Shown: positions 25,508-32,380 of the stretch, in pieces
How positions within the stretch are numbered: position 1 is the first letter of the stretch
Layout: every line of letters begins with the position of its first letter
Source of the DNA: Lachnospiraceae bacterium UBA3638
GTDB taxonomy: Bacteria > Bacillota > Clostridia > Lachnospirales > Lachnospiraceae
Assembly (NCBI GenBank): GCA_002373595.1
Contig: DFKT01000079.1
Location: forward strand, 1 to 32,796
Direction: 5' to 3'
Length of the DNA stretch: 32,796 nucleotides
The notes under the pieces: generated by a model
Seen by the model: the letters and a program-made list of their open reading frames with translations, nothing else
Told to the model about the DNA's origin: nothing
The model's database searches: none
Position numbers and translations under genes: made by a program

Positions 25508-25794
25508 TGTACCTAATTTGTGGCTTTCGTAACCCATTTGAAGCAGAGTCCGAAAAATGGCAGAATACATATTCACTATCAATCGGAGGCGTCAGAAAAT
25601 GGGTTAAGAAGCGATACGGGCTTGATATCAGTAAATCCAGTGTTTGTTCCGTTAGGGACAAATGCAGGGCTGATAAGCTTGAGGTCGGTGCAGCTAAGAT
25701 AGTTCCCAAATTGAAGAGTAAAAAGGAACTGGCTGTATTAGAAGCATTTAAGGCTTTAGGATTTATATCTGAAAAAGAAGAGCAGGGGACTTGA
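25508..25794 (+). pseudogene. Fragment resembling the C-terminal tail domain of RlmD-type 23S rRNA methyltransferases
   Basis: The frame reads MYLICGFRNPF at its start, then IGGVRKWVKKRYGLDISKSS and VCSVRDKCRADKLE, and ends LEAFKALGFISEKEEQGT. I recall a similar YVKEKYGxxVHxxYIAEVKRxxG...ALKxFGxI tail on RlmD/RumA methyltransferases of Lachnospiraceae. No methyltransferase domain is present, and the frame upstream runs straight into the tmRNA gene, so this is probably a 5'-truncated remnant. The ATG at 25508 lacks a ribosome site. It could also be a free-standing DNA- or RNA-binding module. Confidence 0.45.
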
Positions 25795-25808
25795 ACCTCT
25801 GCTTTTTG
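25781..25808 (+). terminator. Intrinsic terminator downstream of ssrA and the tail fragment
   Basis: AGCAGGGG (25781-25788) pairs with CCTCTGCT (25796-25803) with one G-T pair and loop ACTTGAA, followed by TTTTG. It overlaps the stop codon of the fragment and separates the ssrA region from the accessory genes. Confidence 0.8.
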
Positions 25809-25843
25809 TTATTGTGTATTATTTTCATTTCTGATTATTTTTA

Positions 25844-25872
25844 TGGAATTACAGAGTGCCATGTGCTATACT
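25844..25872 (+). promoter_or_regulatory. Possible promoter of the zinc-ribbon LRR gene
   Basis: TATACT (25867-25872) has TGGAAT (25844-25849) 17 bp upstream. The -35 matches the consensus at three positions only. The gene start is 78 bp downstream and an intrinsic terminator lies just upstream, so a promoter is needed in this gap. Confidence 0.4.
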
Positions 25873-25949
25873 TTTATCTGTGGTTTCTGACGTAGATTAA
25901 AGTGATAGTAGACTTGATGATATTTGGTAAAAAAGGAGATAGTTGAAAA

Positions 25950-26903
25950 ATGTTTTGTGAAAAGTGTGGAAAGCCACTGAATGATGGAGCAAAGTTTTGC
26001 ACATCCTGTGGTGCGCCGGTAAACAATACCGTAGAACCAGAGATGGTAAAAGATACTAAAAAAGAGAAATCTAAAACGGAAAAGAAGAAAAGCAAAAAAC
26101 ACCCGATACTTACACTTCTTTTATTGGTTGTGATAGGTGTAGTAGCGTACTGGTTCATGACATATACCGGTGATTGGGAAGTTGAAACATATAGGAATGG
26201 GACCTGCGCTGTTATTAAGTATGTAGGTAACGAAGAACACGTGATTGTTCCGGGAAAGATTCGAAAAGGATTTAAAGTATATACGGTCACAAGATTAAAA
26301 GGAGATGCGTTTTCAAATAACGATAATTTGACATGGGTGGAAATCTCAGACAATGTTACAGAGATTTGGACAAGAGCGTTCTACGATTGTGGTAATCTTT
26401 GGAAAGTAGATCTTCCCAATGGCTTAACAAAAATTGATAACCATGTATTTTCGTGTTGCTCGAGTTTGAAAGTTGTAGATATGCCGGATGGCCTAACAGA
26501 GATCGGGGATGGAGCCTTCGAACATTGTAGCAGTTTAGAGGGAATATATATCCCGGATAGTGTGACTGCTATTGGATCAGAAGCATTTCATGGTTGCAGT
26601 AAGTTGGGTGGAATATCTATACCTGAAGGTGTTACAACAATTGAGCACAGTACCTTTGAGGGCTGTGAAAGTTTGAATGGAATGAAACTTGTACTTCCGT
26701 CCACATTGGTTACTATTGAGTCTGACGCTTTTAAGGGATGTGAAAGTCTAATGAAAGTGAAACTTCCGGCAGGAGTTACAGAAGTTGAAATAGGTGCCTT
26801 TGATATTGGGAACTTACAAAAGTTAGAATGCCCCAAAACGGCAAATGTTAGCAAGCATGTTTTTGGGGAAAGGCTTGACCACGCGGAAATAGTTTGGTAT
26901 TAA
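25950..26903 (+). CDS. Membrane protein: N-terminal zinc ribbon, one helix, outer LRR_5 repeats
   Basis: This 317-aa protein is preceded by AAAAAAGGAG. Residues 1-20 form a zinc ribbon with Cys3, Cys6, Cys17 and Cys20 (CEKCG...CTSCG). A Lys-rich linker (about 35-50) leads to a single helix (about 52-70, ILTLLLLVVIGVVAYWFM). An outer region of about 240 residues follows, with five to six BspA-type LRR_5 repeats (ITEIGDGAFEHCSSLEGIYIP pattern, about 125-290). The positive linker predicts the ribbon inside and the LRRs outside. There is no signal peptide and no sorting motif. The next gene has the same N-terminal plan, so the two probably work together. The molecular role is unknown; LRR_5 domains are generally thought to bind proteins or surfaces. 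Confidence 0.85.
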   Translation: MFCEKCGKPLNDGAKFCTSCGAPVNNTVEPEMVKDTKKEKSKTEKKKSKKHPILTLLLLVVIGVVAYWFMTYTGDWEVETYRNGTCAVIKYVGNEEHVIVPGKIRKGFKVYTVTRLKGDAFSNNDNLTWVEISDNVTEIWTRAFYDCGNLWKVDLPNGLTKIDNHVFSCCSSLKVVDMPDGLTEIGDGAFEHCSSLEGIYIPDSVTAIGSEAFHGCSKLGGISIPEGVTTIEHSTFEGCESLNGMKLVLPSTLVTIESDAFKGCESLMKVKLPAGVTEVEIGAFDIGNLQKLECPKTANVSKHVFGERLDHAEIVWY

Positions 26904-26933
26904 AGTTAAATTTAGGTAATATGAGTTTTGTTG

Positions 26934-26955
26934 CAAGCCTGCATAAGCAGGCTTG
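26934..26955 (+). other. Perfect 9-bp hairpin between the two zinc-ribbon genes
   Basis: CAAGCCTGC (26934-26942) and GCAGGCTTG (26947-26955) surround loop ATAA. Only TT follows, so as a terminator it would be weak. It may attenuate or stabilise mRNA between two probably co-transcribed genes. Confidence 0.5.
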
Positions 26956-26986
26956 TTCACGTTCTGATATAAGAGGTAGTTAAGGA

Positions 26987-28486
26987 ATGTATTGTGAACA
27001 CTGCGGGAAAGAAAATAGCGATAATGCAAAGTTCTGTCGGTATTGTGGAAATGAAATAGGCAAAAAACAAACTGCGAGTAGTAAAAGTCGGAAGGTAAAG
27101 TTACTGTTATGTGTTTTCGTAGTAGGAATTGGACTTGGGGCTATTGGATACAAATTTTTACCTGAAGAGCTGGGTGGAGGTTTTGGCATAGCAGAGCATG
27201 AAACGCCACAGTTCAATCCTAACTATTTGGCAGAGGTTGAAACATATGAGGAAGAAACAGAAGAAGTAGAGACTGAAACCGCGCAGGAAACAACAGGAGA
27301 AGTAGAGACAGAAACAGTTCGGGCCACAACTGAAGAAACGGAAGCAGAAACCGCTCAGAATGCGAACAAGAAAAACGAGAACGCAAGTCCGGCTGCGGTT
27401 AAGTCGGAGAGCACTTGGCATCTGGTCACTGAGGCCTGCAATCCGACAGTGGATACCGTTATCAAAGATGGGAAGGAAGGCCTCTATAACTTCTATACCA
27501 CGGTTGCGGTAGGAACGGGTACGGGCAAGGGTGATTGTGTTGTGACTGCAGAAGCAGGATATGGCTTTGTAGCTAAGGTGCTCAATAACGATGAGATAAA
27601 AATAACCTGTTACAATAACACGACAGAGGCAGTTTCGCCGAAGACAGTAACTGCAGAATCGCCATATGGTGATAAGACTTCTACACTTCAAGCAACTAAA
27701 AGTATCTCCGGGTATGGGAAATTTGCAAACGGTTTTGGACATGTGACAGTGGAATTTTCCACCGGAAAGAGCTTGACTGTAGCTGTTTATAAAGAGAATG
27801 ATAAGTTGTACGTATGCAATGTGGCAAAGGCTGCCGCATCTGCAGAAAACTTTGTACAGTATAGGAAGAACACACAGAAATTCATGGATGAGCATGGTAT
27901 TATGCCCGAAAACTCATTAAGTACTAATCCTATCTACTATCCAATTGTGCCGCAGAACAAAGGTGAAAATGTCGATGTGGAATATTGGCTGGCTAAGGCG
28001 GATGAGATTACAGATGATTCCTGGACAAATGCCCATAAGGTTATAGCAATCTATGATTATATTACTGACAACATTGCATATGACCATTGGGTGCTAGGGG
28101 AGGATGCACATAGCCGCACCTTCTATTACAATGATTTTACAGGTGCTTACTTTACCAGCAAAACGAAGGTAGGTGTTTGCGAGGATGTGTCACAAATATT
28201 TGCAATTATGTGTCGTGAAGAGGAGATTCCTGCGGTAATCATGTCAAATGGAGAGCATGCGTGGAATCTGGTATATATTTCCGACTATGGTAGATGGGTT
28301 ACGTATGATGCAACGTTTGACTTGAAGAACGCCTGTTACAATGAAGACTGTACAAAATGGACGGTTAAGACTGGTATAAAATATCAGCATATAGATAAAG
28401 ACGCTAGATTTACAGAAATCGATTATATCGGAGTGGGAAATGCCGCAGACATGAAGAAATATGGTATTCCACTCTATCCGAAATAA
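26987..28486 (+). CDS. Membrane protein: N-terminal zinc ribbon, one helix, outer transglutaminase-like domain
   Basis: This 499-aa protein has Cys3, Cys6, Cys17 and Cys20 in a zinc ribbon spaced exactly as in the preceding gene. A helix (about 37-56, LLLCVFVVGIGLGAIGYKFL) and a Glu/Thr-rich repetitive linker (about 78-125, many ETE units) follow. A beta-rich domain (about 140-280) leads to a transglutaminase-like cysteine domain. Its probable triad is Cys398 (KVGVCEDVSQIF), His424 (GEHAWN) and Asp441 (YDATFD). Transglutaminase-like folds act as peptidases, cross-linking enzymes or inactive binders. The intact triad suggests activity on a surface substrate. It starts 83 bp after the LRR partner, with AGAGG and AAGGA ahead of the ATG. 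Confidence 0.87.
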   Translation: MYCEHCGKENSDNAKFCRYCGNEIGKKQTASSKSRKVKLLLCVFVVGIGLGAIGYKFLPEELGGGFGIAEHETPQFNPNYLAEVETYEEETEEVETETAQETTGEVETETVRATTEETEAETAQNANKKNENASPAAVKSESTWHLVTEACNPTVDTVIKDGKEGLYNFYTTVAVGTGTGKGDCVVTAEAGYGFVAKVLNNDEIKITCYNNTTEAVSPKTVTAESPYGDKTSTLQATKSISGYGKFANGFGHVTVEFSTGKSLTVAVYKENDKLYVCNVAKAAASAENFVQYRKNTQKFMDEHGIMPENSLSTNPIYYPIVPQNKGENVDVEYWLAKADEITDDSWTNAHKVIAIYDYITDNIAYDHWVLGEDAHSRTFYYNDFTGAYFTSKTKVGVCEDVSQIFAIMCREEEIPAVIMSNGEHAWNLVYISDYGRWVTYDATFDLKNACYNEDCTKWTVKTGIKYQHIDKDARFTEIDYIGVGNAADMKKYGIPLYPK

Positions 28487-28503
28487 AGATTTTCAGAAAT
28501 AAT

Positions 28504-28869
28504 ATGGATAGCAACGAGCCGCTTACATTTCAGCCAATGAAGGATTATTTTTTTGAGAAATACCTGTTTGATCCGTTCTGCAATCAGGTGATGAGACTGA
28601 TGATGATTGAGCAGTTTCATGATGAAAAGCTACAGGTACTGTACAATAGATATCTGTTTGAATTGCCGGAAAAGATACAAATGGAAACATTCCGAATGCT
28701 GAGCAGGAATGGAATCATGAGCGAAGATGAATCCGTAAGAATAAGCAAGATGTTTTTTTCTGTGATGACAACTCTGACATCAAAATTATTGAAAAAGAAA
28801 ATGCTAAACATTTTAATGATCGACACCGTCCCGAATGTGTTGGAATTGGTGGATTTATGTTTTTGGTAG
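28504..28869 (+). pseudogene. 5'-truncated TetR-type regulator (C-terminal ligand domain only)
   Basis: Residues about 20-95 (YLFDPFCNQVMRLMMIEQFH, then LYNRYLFELPEKIQMETFRM) resemble the C-terminal helical domain of TetR-family regulators, in which QFHxEKLxxLYxRYxxExP-type helices are common. The DNA-binding helix-turn-helix, normally the first 50 residues, is missing because the fragment begins 17 bp after the preceding stop. The ATG at 28504 has no ribosome site. From about 28735 to 28950 another frame is open (including RHRPECVGIGGFMFLVDN), so the 3' part may belong to a second fused remnant that I do not recognise. Confidence 0.45.
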
Positions 28870-28924
28870 ATAATATTAATGAAGTATTATCTTATAAAGG
28901 AAAATATCCTGCAAACTATAAAAA

Positions 28925-29158
28925 ATGGCAGAAAAGATGTGCAAAAAAATAGAGGGGCGTGATGAAGAATTCATAAATGCTATCAAGTTTTTTGTCGAAG
29001 AGATATGGAGTGATGAGGATTTTCGTGATTGGTATGGATATTCTTTGCCTTTAGAGAAAATGTTAGAATTAACACGAAAAATATATGAAACAAATTATGG
29101 ACACTTTGATTATTCGGATACTGAAGATGAAGGATATGTGAGTTATATTGTTGATTAG
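28925..29158 (+). CDS. Small acidic hypothetical protein
   Basis: This 77-aa frame is rich in Asp, Glu and Tyr (IWSDEDFRDWYGYSLPLEKM, ending DEGYVSYIVD). I do not recognise a family. The ribosome site is weak (AAAGGA about 20 nt upstream) and the frame overlaps the end of the preceding alternative open frame. The amphipathic, acidic character would suit an antitoxin, an immunity protein or a small cytosolic partner, but nothing in the sequence proves it is expressed. Confidence 0.4.
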   Translation: MAEKMCKKIEGRDEEFINAIKFFVEEIWSDEDFRDWYGYSLPLEKMLELTRKIYETNYGHFDYSDTEDEGYVSYIVD

Positions 29159-29166
29159 TGTGATCC

Positions 29167-29268
29167 GTGCCAAAGGCACCAGTCGCACTTAGGGAGAGTG
29201 CCGGCTGTGCCGGCCACACAAAAATAATATAATTGGTCAAGGGCCAGATCCGTTGTGTGCGACTCTCC
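29167..29268. other. Non-coding segment with three hairpins and competing pairings
   Basis: GTGCC-AAA-GGCAC (29167-29179) and GCCGGC-TGT-GCCGGC (29200-29214) are compact hairpins. AGTCGCAC (29181-29188) can pair with GTGCGACT (29257-29264). GGAGAGT (29193-29199) can pair with ACTCTCC (29262-29268), which shares ACT with the former. This suggests a folded RNA or single-stranded DNA element, possibly bistable. No T tract marks it as a terminator. Confidence 0.5.
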
Positions 29269-29295
29269 TTTATGCCCTTTTGTTGTATCTGAGTC

Positions 29296-29520
29296 TGTAC
29301 GTCGTATATCTGCCGATTGCTGCGAAAAGCCTGATAAACGAAGGGATTTGACTATGTCGTTAGTACGACGCAACGTGTCGTACAACGACGTTCTACCGCT
29401 GAAAATCGCATAAACTCGCGGTATGTGTACGACGCTTTTTTATCCTGGGTATCACACTACGACGTACCATATTTTCCGGCCATATAGGCATCAATTTGGT
29501 ACGACGTAGTATGACGTACC
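29296..29520. repeat. Cluster of TACGACG heptamers in both orientations with two dyads
   Basis: Exact TACGACG occurs at 29364, 29428, 29458 and 29500 on + and at 29300-29306 on -. Near copies are at 29376 (minus), 29384 and 29510. Two pairs lie in dyads: GTCGTTAGTACGAC / GTCGTACAACGAC (29356-29369 with 29377-29389, one bulge), and GGTACGAC / GACGTACC (29498-29505 with 29513-29520). Exact copies of a CpG-rich heptamer at this density in about 225 AT-leaning bases are unlikely by chance. The layout is like iterons or an operator array. No gene lies here. Confidence 0.6.
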
Positions 29521-29565
29521 CATGGGGGATCTGGAGTAATCAGAACATTTTAAGCATTTATCTTG

Positions 29566-29624
29566 CCTACCCAGGAGGCGAACGCAGTGAGCCCGGGACC
29601 GCTTGTCGGTCATGGAGGGGTAGG
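29566..29624. other. Structured non-coding segment (nested stems)
   Basis: CCTACCC (29566-29572) pairs with GGGTAGG (29618-29624). Inside, GACCG (29597-29601) pairs with CGGTC (29607-29611) around CTTGT. The enclosed GGAGGCGAACGCAGTGAGCC is locally GC-rich in an otherwise AT-rich spacer. It could be the end of a decayed mobile element or a folded RNA. From 29625 to 29830 I see only short imperfect repeats (CCCAA/TTGGG types) and no gene. Confidence 0.4.
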
Positions 29625-29840
29625 AGCTCTGTGCATAATGGGACTGATTTTTTTGAAAAGTATCCCAGTTAAAGCCCACAAATGTGCTTGATATCATGGA
29701 ATATGTTCCCAAATTGGACATATATTGGGCACCTTTTTGAAAATTAGAATAATGCGCCCCAATAATGCCCATGGAATAACCATAAAAAGATCCAAAATGA
29801 AGAAAGTAACCCTCTGTTCCATAAGTGGGTTATTTAACAT

Positions 29841-29876
29841 AGTGACATTTATAGTGAAATATAAAGTGACATGACA
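29841..29876. repeat. Three 12-bp tandem repeats upstream of the recombinase gene
   Basis: AGTGACAT, AGTGAAAT and AGTGACAT start at 29841, 29853 and 29865, exactly 12 bp apart, each followed by an A/T-rich 4-mer or GACA. The block ends 16 bp before the recombinase start and overlaps the ribosome-site region, which suits an autoregulatory operator. Spacing near 10.5-12 bp would place sites on roughly one helical face. Confidence 0.5.
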
Positions 29877-29892
29877 CTTAAGGGAGCTTTTT

Positions 29893-30928
29893 ATGAGGAA
29901 GCAATTTGTCCAAAATGGTAATAACATGGCTGTAGCATATTATCGATTTTCGTCACATGCACAGAATGAGCAGTCGATTGATCAGCAAAGAGAATTGGCG
30001 GAAGAGTATGCCCAAATACATGGCCTTACTATTGTGAAAGAATATGCTGACGAAGCCTTATCCGGGCGTGATGATACCAGACCACAATATCAGCTGCTGC
30101 TAAGCGAGATCAAAACCTTAAAACCTGCAGTTCTTATCCTTTGGAAAACAGATCGGCTTGGTCGAGACCGATATGATCTGATAATAGCCAAAAAGATTAT
30201 TCGTGATGCCGGATGCTCCATAGAATGTGTTGCGGAGCCGTTCCTTGATCCGAATGATCCAACAAGCATTTTCATAGAAGGAATGTTGGATGCACAGGCA
30301 GAGTATTATTCAGCTAATTTAACACAAAATGTAATGCGTGGTCTGAATTTTAATGCGAAGAATTGTTATTTTAACGGTGTTAAAGTATTCGGCTATACAA
30401 CAGAAGAATTACCTGTCAAAGGAAAGGGCGGCAGATCTAAAAAAAATATATGCGATTGATCCGGTGACCTCACCGGTTGTTCGACGGATATATGAGGATT
30501 TTGCAAAAGGTAAGCCGCTGCAGGAAATAATAAATGAATTGAATAGTCAGGGACTAAAAACTGCAAAGGGTGGGCTCTTTAATATGAATGGGCTCAGACA
30601 TATTCTCATGAACCGTATGTATCTGGGAGAGTATCATTATGGTGATGTGGTTATACCGGATGGTGTTCCTCGCATAATACCTGATGAATTGTTTGAAGAA
30701 GTACAAAAACGATTTGTTTTAAACAAACATAAGCCGAAATCTCCGGAAGCAAGACACTTGGAAGTTACAGAACCTCGTTTTTGGCTGACAGGTAAATTAT
30801 TCTGCGGTGAATGTAAAGAATCCATGCAGGGAGTTTCCGGTACGTCAAAATCGGGAAGAATTTATTACTACTACGAGTGTAAAAATTCGGAAAGTATTAC
30901 CGACGAGAAACGAAGGAAATGTCGGTGA
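29893..30928 (+). pseudogene. Large serine recombinase, frameshifted in an A8 run and truncated
   Basis: The resolvase domain begins AVAYYRFSSHAQNEQSIDQQR, with the YRxS catalytic Ser and further Arg residues (LWKTDRLGRDRYD). AGGGAG (29881-29886) supports the start at 29893. The frame stops at 30459 just after a run of eight A (30439-30446). Removing one A gives GRSKKIYAIDPVTSPVVRRI and joins to a normal recombinase domain with a zinc ribbon (FCGECKES...YYYECKN) in the +1 frame, ending at 30928. The Leu-rich coiled-coil and C-terminal region of full-length large serine recombinases (usually 450-550 aa) is missing. The gene is probably dead unless transcriptional slippage at A8 restores the frame. 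Confidence 0.85.
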
Positions 30929-31202
30929 AAACGACGGTGAAGGTTCGGCGAAGTTCGGTAAAAGTTCGGTAAAAAATTCGGCGAAATTCGGTGAAATTAT
31001 GCTAACTGGAACACAAATGGAGATCGTGCAGAGGATTGAAGCAGATAATCGAATTTCTGCAAAGCATATTTCCGAGGAATTATCGCTATCCGTCAGAGCT
31101 ATAGAGAAAAATATTAAGGAACTGCGAGACAAGGGGGTTCTTGTCAGACATGGTTCTGCACGTGGCGGATACTGGGAAGTCGTGAAAATGAAAGAATTGT
31201 AA
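30906..31202 (+). pseudogene. 3' end of an AlbA_2/RecG-like transcriptional-regulator-type gene (winged-helix tail)
   Basis: The frame shows Gly/Phe/Asn/Lys-rich repeats (GSAKFGKSSVKNSAKFGE; at DNA level five copies of TTCGGYRAA or close variants between about 30947 and 30996). A winged helix follows: LTGTQMEIVQRIEADNRISA, KHISEELSLSVRAIEKNIKE, GGYWEV. This NxGENxG-repeat plus HTH ending is typical of AlbA_2 (divergent AAA_4) ATP-binding proteins of Clostridia. The N-terminal AlbA_2 domain is absent and the fragment is joined directly to the truncated recombinase. It may still be translated from ATG 30998 as a small DNA-binding protein. Confidence 0.65.
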
Positions 31203-31348
31203 TAAAGCTCTGATTTATCGGAATGTATGCTTTTCTTGCATCAGAAGAATATGCAAAGGAGAGCATTAAAGATTTAAAAATCAATCAGGAGTCGGTGTTC
31301 GACAAGAATGCGGCCGGTTCCAACCTCGCGGGAGAAAAACCGCCTATA

Positions 31349-31371
31349 GGGCCGAAAGGCCCTTTTGTTTT
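31349..31371 (+). terminator. Strong intrinsic terminator
   Basis: GGGCC (31349-31353), a GAAA tetraloop, and GGCCC (31358-31362) are followed by TTTTGTTTT. It closes the + strand transcript of the recombinase remnant region. Between 31203 and 31348 only a 52-codon frame from 31224 is open; it runs through this hairpin and has little support as a gene. Confidence 0.85.
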
Positions 31372-31464
31372 GAATAATTAAGATATAAAATGTCACAAAC
31401 GCCACAAACGCCACATAGTATCCGCTACCAGAAGCAGTAAAGTTCCGGCAGCGGAATATTATTC

Positions 31465-31833
31465 TTAGAATCTAAGACTGTCAAGGATCTCAGGAGTCAT
31501 ATCAGCTGATAAGACTTTTAAGGAGAGAGCTTTATAGGTATCTGCTGCAAAAGTGATCTCTACAGTTGTACCGGAAGCGGTAACCCATGTGAGTACGATG
31601 GCACCGTTATCGAGCATTGTACCACCGGTCGGTGCAACAACTTTCGCTGCATCCCGAACAGTAGAATTACCTGTGATACCATTAGCAACAACGGTATTCA
31701 CATATGCCGAACCGCTGTCGGAAAATGATGTCATGAAACGTACACCCATGGAAGTTATGGTATTCACAACTTCTGCCGGATCTAAAGGTGTATCATCTGT
31801 ATCTAAAGATACGGTTTTTGAAATAATGTCCAT
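31465..31833 (-). CDS. Hypothetical protein, Thr/Val-rich
   Basis: This 122-aa frame is on the minus strand (MDIISKTVSLDTDDTPLDPA at the start, ending DMTPEILDSLRF). Its composition (Thr, Val, Gly, Ala, with alternating beta-like segments such as GAIVLTWVTASGTTVEITFA) is more protein-like than the overlapping + frame. It lies 45 bp behind another minus-strand gene. The ATG has no ribosome site, and the frame is open upstream to 31871, so the true start may be different or frameshifted. No family recognised. Confidence 0.45.
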   Translation of the reverse strand: MDIISKTVSLDTDDTPLDPAEVVNTITSMGVRFMTSFSDSGSAYVNTVVANGITGNSTVRDAAKVVAPTGGTMLDNGAIVLTWVTASGTTVEITFAADTYKALSLKVLSADMTPEILDSLRF

Positions 31834-31878
31834 ATTATATATTACGGAAACACCGGGAAGATTGAATTACTCATTTCC

Positions 31879-32118
31879 TTACAGATTAAAGGATGTTCTG
31901 CTTAGCCTTTTAGCAACCGCAAGTAGCTTCTCGTATTCCTCATCAGAGTATTTATCGTAGAGCCCCTTATGGGCGAAGCTGACGAATTCTATTGAGGGAT
32001 TTTCGATAAATAATCTGGAAGAGATACTGTGAAGGACATCAATATCCTCATTCGCTGAAGGGACAATATGAATCTTCTTCGGAAGATAGTATCTATCAAG
32101 TCCATATTCAATCTTCAT
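31879..32118 (-). CDS. Small hypothetical protein (minus-strand operon)
   Basis: This 79-aa protein starts MKIEYGLDRYYLPKKIHIVP and ends LLAVAKRLSRTSFNL. The start at 32118 is set by AAAGGAG (minus strand, 32134-32128) 9 nt upstream; an ATG 8 codons earlier lies before that site. An ATGA overlap with the frame upstream on the same strand indicates translational coupling. The charged segment YDKYSDEEYEKLLAVAKRL looks like an amphipathic helix. I do not recognise the family. Confidence 0.6.
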   Translation of the reverse strand: MKIEYGLDRYYLPKKIHIVPSANEDIDVLHSISSRLFIENPSIEFVSFAHKGLYDKYSDEEYEKLLAVAKRLSRTSFNL

Positions 32119-32339
32119 TTTGAAACACTCCTTTCGCGCCATGTGCGAACAGTATTTATAAATGCTTCATCATAACCGTCTCGAAATTTAGTTGTATGAT
32201 ATTTTTTGTTCAGAAACTCTGCCGAATAGTCCAAGGGTAGCCATGTGGGTTGACCTCCTTTTTTTTTCGGGAGATAGTGGCAGCTGTAGCTGCCAGAATA
32301 TGAATTATTGTTATACTGTGTTTGGAGGCGTAATAAAAT
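32115..32339 (-). pseudogene. Short minus-strand open frame, start unclear or frameshifted
   Basis: The frame ends DGYDEAFINTVRTWRERSVSK and its TGA overlaps the next gene's ATG (ATGA). It is open back to 32339 but has no usable start codon. A different frame has an ideal start: AAGGAGG (minus, 32260-32254) 9 nt before ATG 32244. It stops after 18 codons (MATLGLFGRVSEQKISYN). Loss of one A from the A6 run at 32217-32212 would join that start to the downstream frame, giving a 42-residue protein. So this is either a frameshifted small gene or a sequencing error. Confidence 0.4.
32279..32294. other. 7-bp palindromic hairpin
   Basis: GGCAGCT-GT-AGCTGCC lies between the divergent minus-strand frame and the toxin-antitoxin promoter. 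No T tract follows on either strand, so it is more likely a protein-binding site or a boundary structure than a terminator. Confidence 0.4.
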
Positions 32340-32380
32340 CTATACATTCTATACAACATAAAAAGCTGCATGCTAAATCA

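Noticed and set aside
29281..29520. CRISPR array
   Set aside because: The repeated unit is only 7 bp, occurs in both orientations and at irregular spacing, with no cas genes.
30439..30446. Programmed -1 ribosomal frameshift in the recombinase
   Set aside because: The downstream domain is in the +1 frame. A -1 slip on the A run would not reach it.
31300..31345. Right-hand attachment site copied from the ssrA 3' end
   Set aside because: GGTTCC and TTCGAC words occur but no continuous match to the tmRNA T arm or acceptor end could be found.
31553..31960. Protein gene on the + strand opposite the minus-strand hypothetical gene
   Set aside because: No ribosome site, and its composition (Ser/Val/Thr-rich without pattern) is that of an antisense shadow.
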